The notes below the pieces were generated by a model, which did no database searches, was not told the origin of the DNA, and saw only the letters and a program-made list of their open reading frames with translations. From an uncultured Lachnospiraceae bacterium (GTDB lineage: Bacteria > Bacillota > Clostridia > Lachnospirales > Lachnospiraceae): a stretch of DNA of 32,468 nucleotides. The translations under genes and the position numbers were made by a program. Within the stretch, counting starts at the first letter, position 1. Every line of letters starts with the position of its first letter. Below are positions 31,680 to 32,468 of this stretch, one piece after another. Location: assembly GCA_910583815.1 (NCBI GenBank), contig CAJTZB010000003.1, forward strand, positions 1 to 32,468, in the 5' to 3' direction.

Positions 31680-32275
31680 TGGATTATTACAGCAGCCAGA
31701 TCAGCAAGCTGATAGAAGCGCTATCCGGACTTCCGGGCATCGGAAGCAAATCGGCACAGAGGCTTGCATTCCATATTATCAATATGCCGGAAGAAGCAGT
31801 CTGTACACTTGCAGATACGATAATTTCGGCAAAACACAATATCTGTTACTGCAAAGAATGCTGCACCTTAACCGACAAAGAAATCTGCCCAATCTGTGCC
31901 AGTTCTGTGCGAGATAAGCAGACGATTATGGTAGTGGAAAACTCCAGAGATTTAGCGGCGTATGAAAAAACAGGGAAATATAACGGTGTATACCATGTGC
32001 TGCATGGCGCGATTTCCCCTTTGCTGAATATTACTCCTGCAGATTTGCGCATCAAGGAGCTTTTGCTCCGTCTGCAGGGCGATGTACATGAAGTCATTAT
32101 AGCAACAAACTCCAGCATAGAAGGAGAAGCGACAGCAATGTACTTGAGTAAATTGATTAAACCAACAGGTATCAAGGTTACACGTATCGCAAGCGGCGTA
32201 CCGGTTGGCGGCGATCTGGAATACATTGACGAAGTCACGCTGCTCCGTGCGCTGGACGGAAGAATTGAACTGTAG
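31679..32275 (+). CDS. recR: Recombination mediator protein RecR
   Basis: A 198-residue protein that works with RecO and RecF to load RecA at single-stranded gaps. A helix-hairpin-helix LSGLPGIGSKSAQRLAFHI lies at 16-34, a four-cysteine zinc finger uses C58, C61, C70 and C73, and a Toprim domain starts near 82 with IMVVENSRDLAAYEKTGKY. The length is the usual 198-200 residues. It starts inside the stop region of ybaB. It is the last gene of the window, followed by a palindromic repeat element. Confidence 0.97.
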   Translation: MDYYSSQISKLIEALSGLPGIGSKSAQRLAFHIINMPEEAVCTLADTIISAKHNICYCKECCTLTDKEICPICASSVRDKQTIMVVENSRDLAAYEKTGKYNGVYHVLHGAISPLLNITPADLRIKELLLRLQGDVHEVIIATNSSIEGEATAMYLSKLIKPTGIKVTRIASGVPVGGDLEYIDEVTLLRALDGRIEL

Positions 32276-32302
32276 CAATTATACATGTGCCAGAAGGCTG
32301 GC

Positions 32303-32435
32303 TACGGAACTAAAAAACAGTAACCGTCCGGACAATGCACTGCAAGAATTTCGGATGTTAAAAATATCTGAAATTCTTGCCTGAGGATCTGTGCAATGGA
32401 AGGACGGTTACGGAACTAAAAACAGTAACCGTCCG
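32303..32435. repeat. Palindromic intergenic repeat element with tandem end copies
   Basis: Two direct copies of TACGGAACTAAAAACAGTAA plus CCGTCCG lie at 32303-32330 (one extra A) and 32409-32435. Between them is a 14-bp hairpin: GCAAGAATTTCGGA (32342-32355) with TCTGAAATTCTTGC (32367-32380), one wobble. TGCAC (32336-32340) and GTGCA (32391-32395) extend it. GGACGGTTAC (32402-32411) can pair with GTAACCGTCC on either side (32320-32329 or 32425-32434). The layout is MITE- or REP-like. It starts 28 bases after recR and no gene is visible up to the right edge. Confidence 0.65.
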
Positions 32436-32468
32436 AATGGCACAAAGCTTGAGTTCTGGACGTAAACG

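Noticed and set aside
32303..32435. CRISPR array
   Set aside because: There are only two repeat copies, separated by an internal hairpin rather than by unique spacers of regular length, and no cas genes are present.

Overview
The window reads as a chromosomal segment from a low-to-moderate GC Firmicute, most likely a gut Lachnospiraceae (class Clostridia). The reasons are strong AGGAGG-type ribosome binding sites, sigma-A promoters of the TTGACA/TATAAT type, an 89-residue acidic protein of a kind I associate with Lachnospiraceae, a NiaR-type NAD regulator, lipoprotein solute-binding proteins with Thr-Pro linkers, and the dnaX-ybaB-recR block. The taxonomic call is inference from gene content; no rRNA or tRNA gene is visible.

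Layout. (1) 1-2557: housekeeping genes: a rhomboid protease cut by the left edge, a flavodoxin-like/SCP2 two-domain protein, a HIT protein with a terminator, and a convergent small acidic protein. (2) 2558-3034: a 477-base gene-free regulatory region with two divergent promoters, several inverted repeats and a structured leader. (3) 3035-21060: twelve tightly spaced same-strand genes that look like one 18 kb operon: lipoprotein solute-binding protein with C-terminal Ig-like domains, membrane-anchored fusion of duplicated carbohydrate-binding-like modules with a solute-binding domain, MalF/MalG-type permease pair, secreted beta-propeller/TPR protein, YIP1-family membrane protein, DUF5696-type protein, second permease pair, GH30 lipoprotein hydrolase, LacI regulator, cytoplasmic GH35 beta-galactosidase. 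(4) 21061-24161: an orphan PTS EIIC-like membrane protein with its own promoter, then a divergent locus: a TetR-type regulator against a 44-residue membrane peptide coupled to a membrane-anchored alpha/beta hydrolase. (5) 24261-25559 (minus): mtnN-niaR. (6) 25797-32275: murG-family gene, M19 dipeptidase, chemotaxis receptor, dnaX, ybaB, recR. (7) 32303-32435: a palindromic intergenic repeat running towards the right edge.

How the genes work together. The 18 kb operon looks like a galactoside or galactan capture, import and degradation system. The GH30 lipoprotein would cut a polysaccharide outside the cell, the two binding proteins and four permeases would import oligosaccharides using an ATPase encoded elsewhere (none is present here), and the GH35 enzyme would release galactose in the cytoplasm under LacI control. 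The part that is not explained by known sugar importers is the trio of beta-propeller/TPR, YIP1 and DUF5696 proteins inserted between the two permease pairs; this is my best candidate for an undescribed system. The substrate is inferred only from enzyme families.
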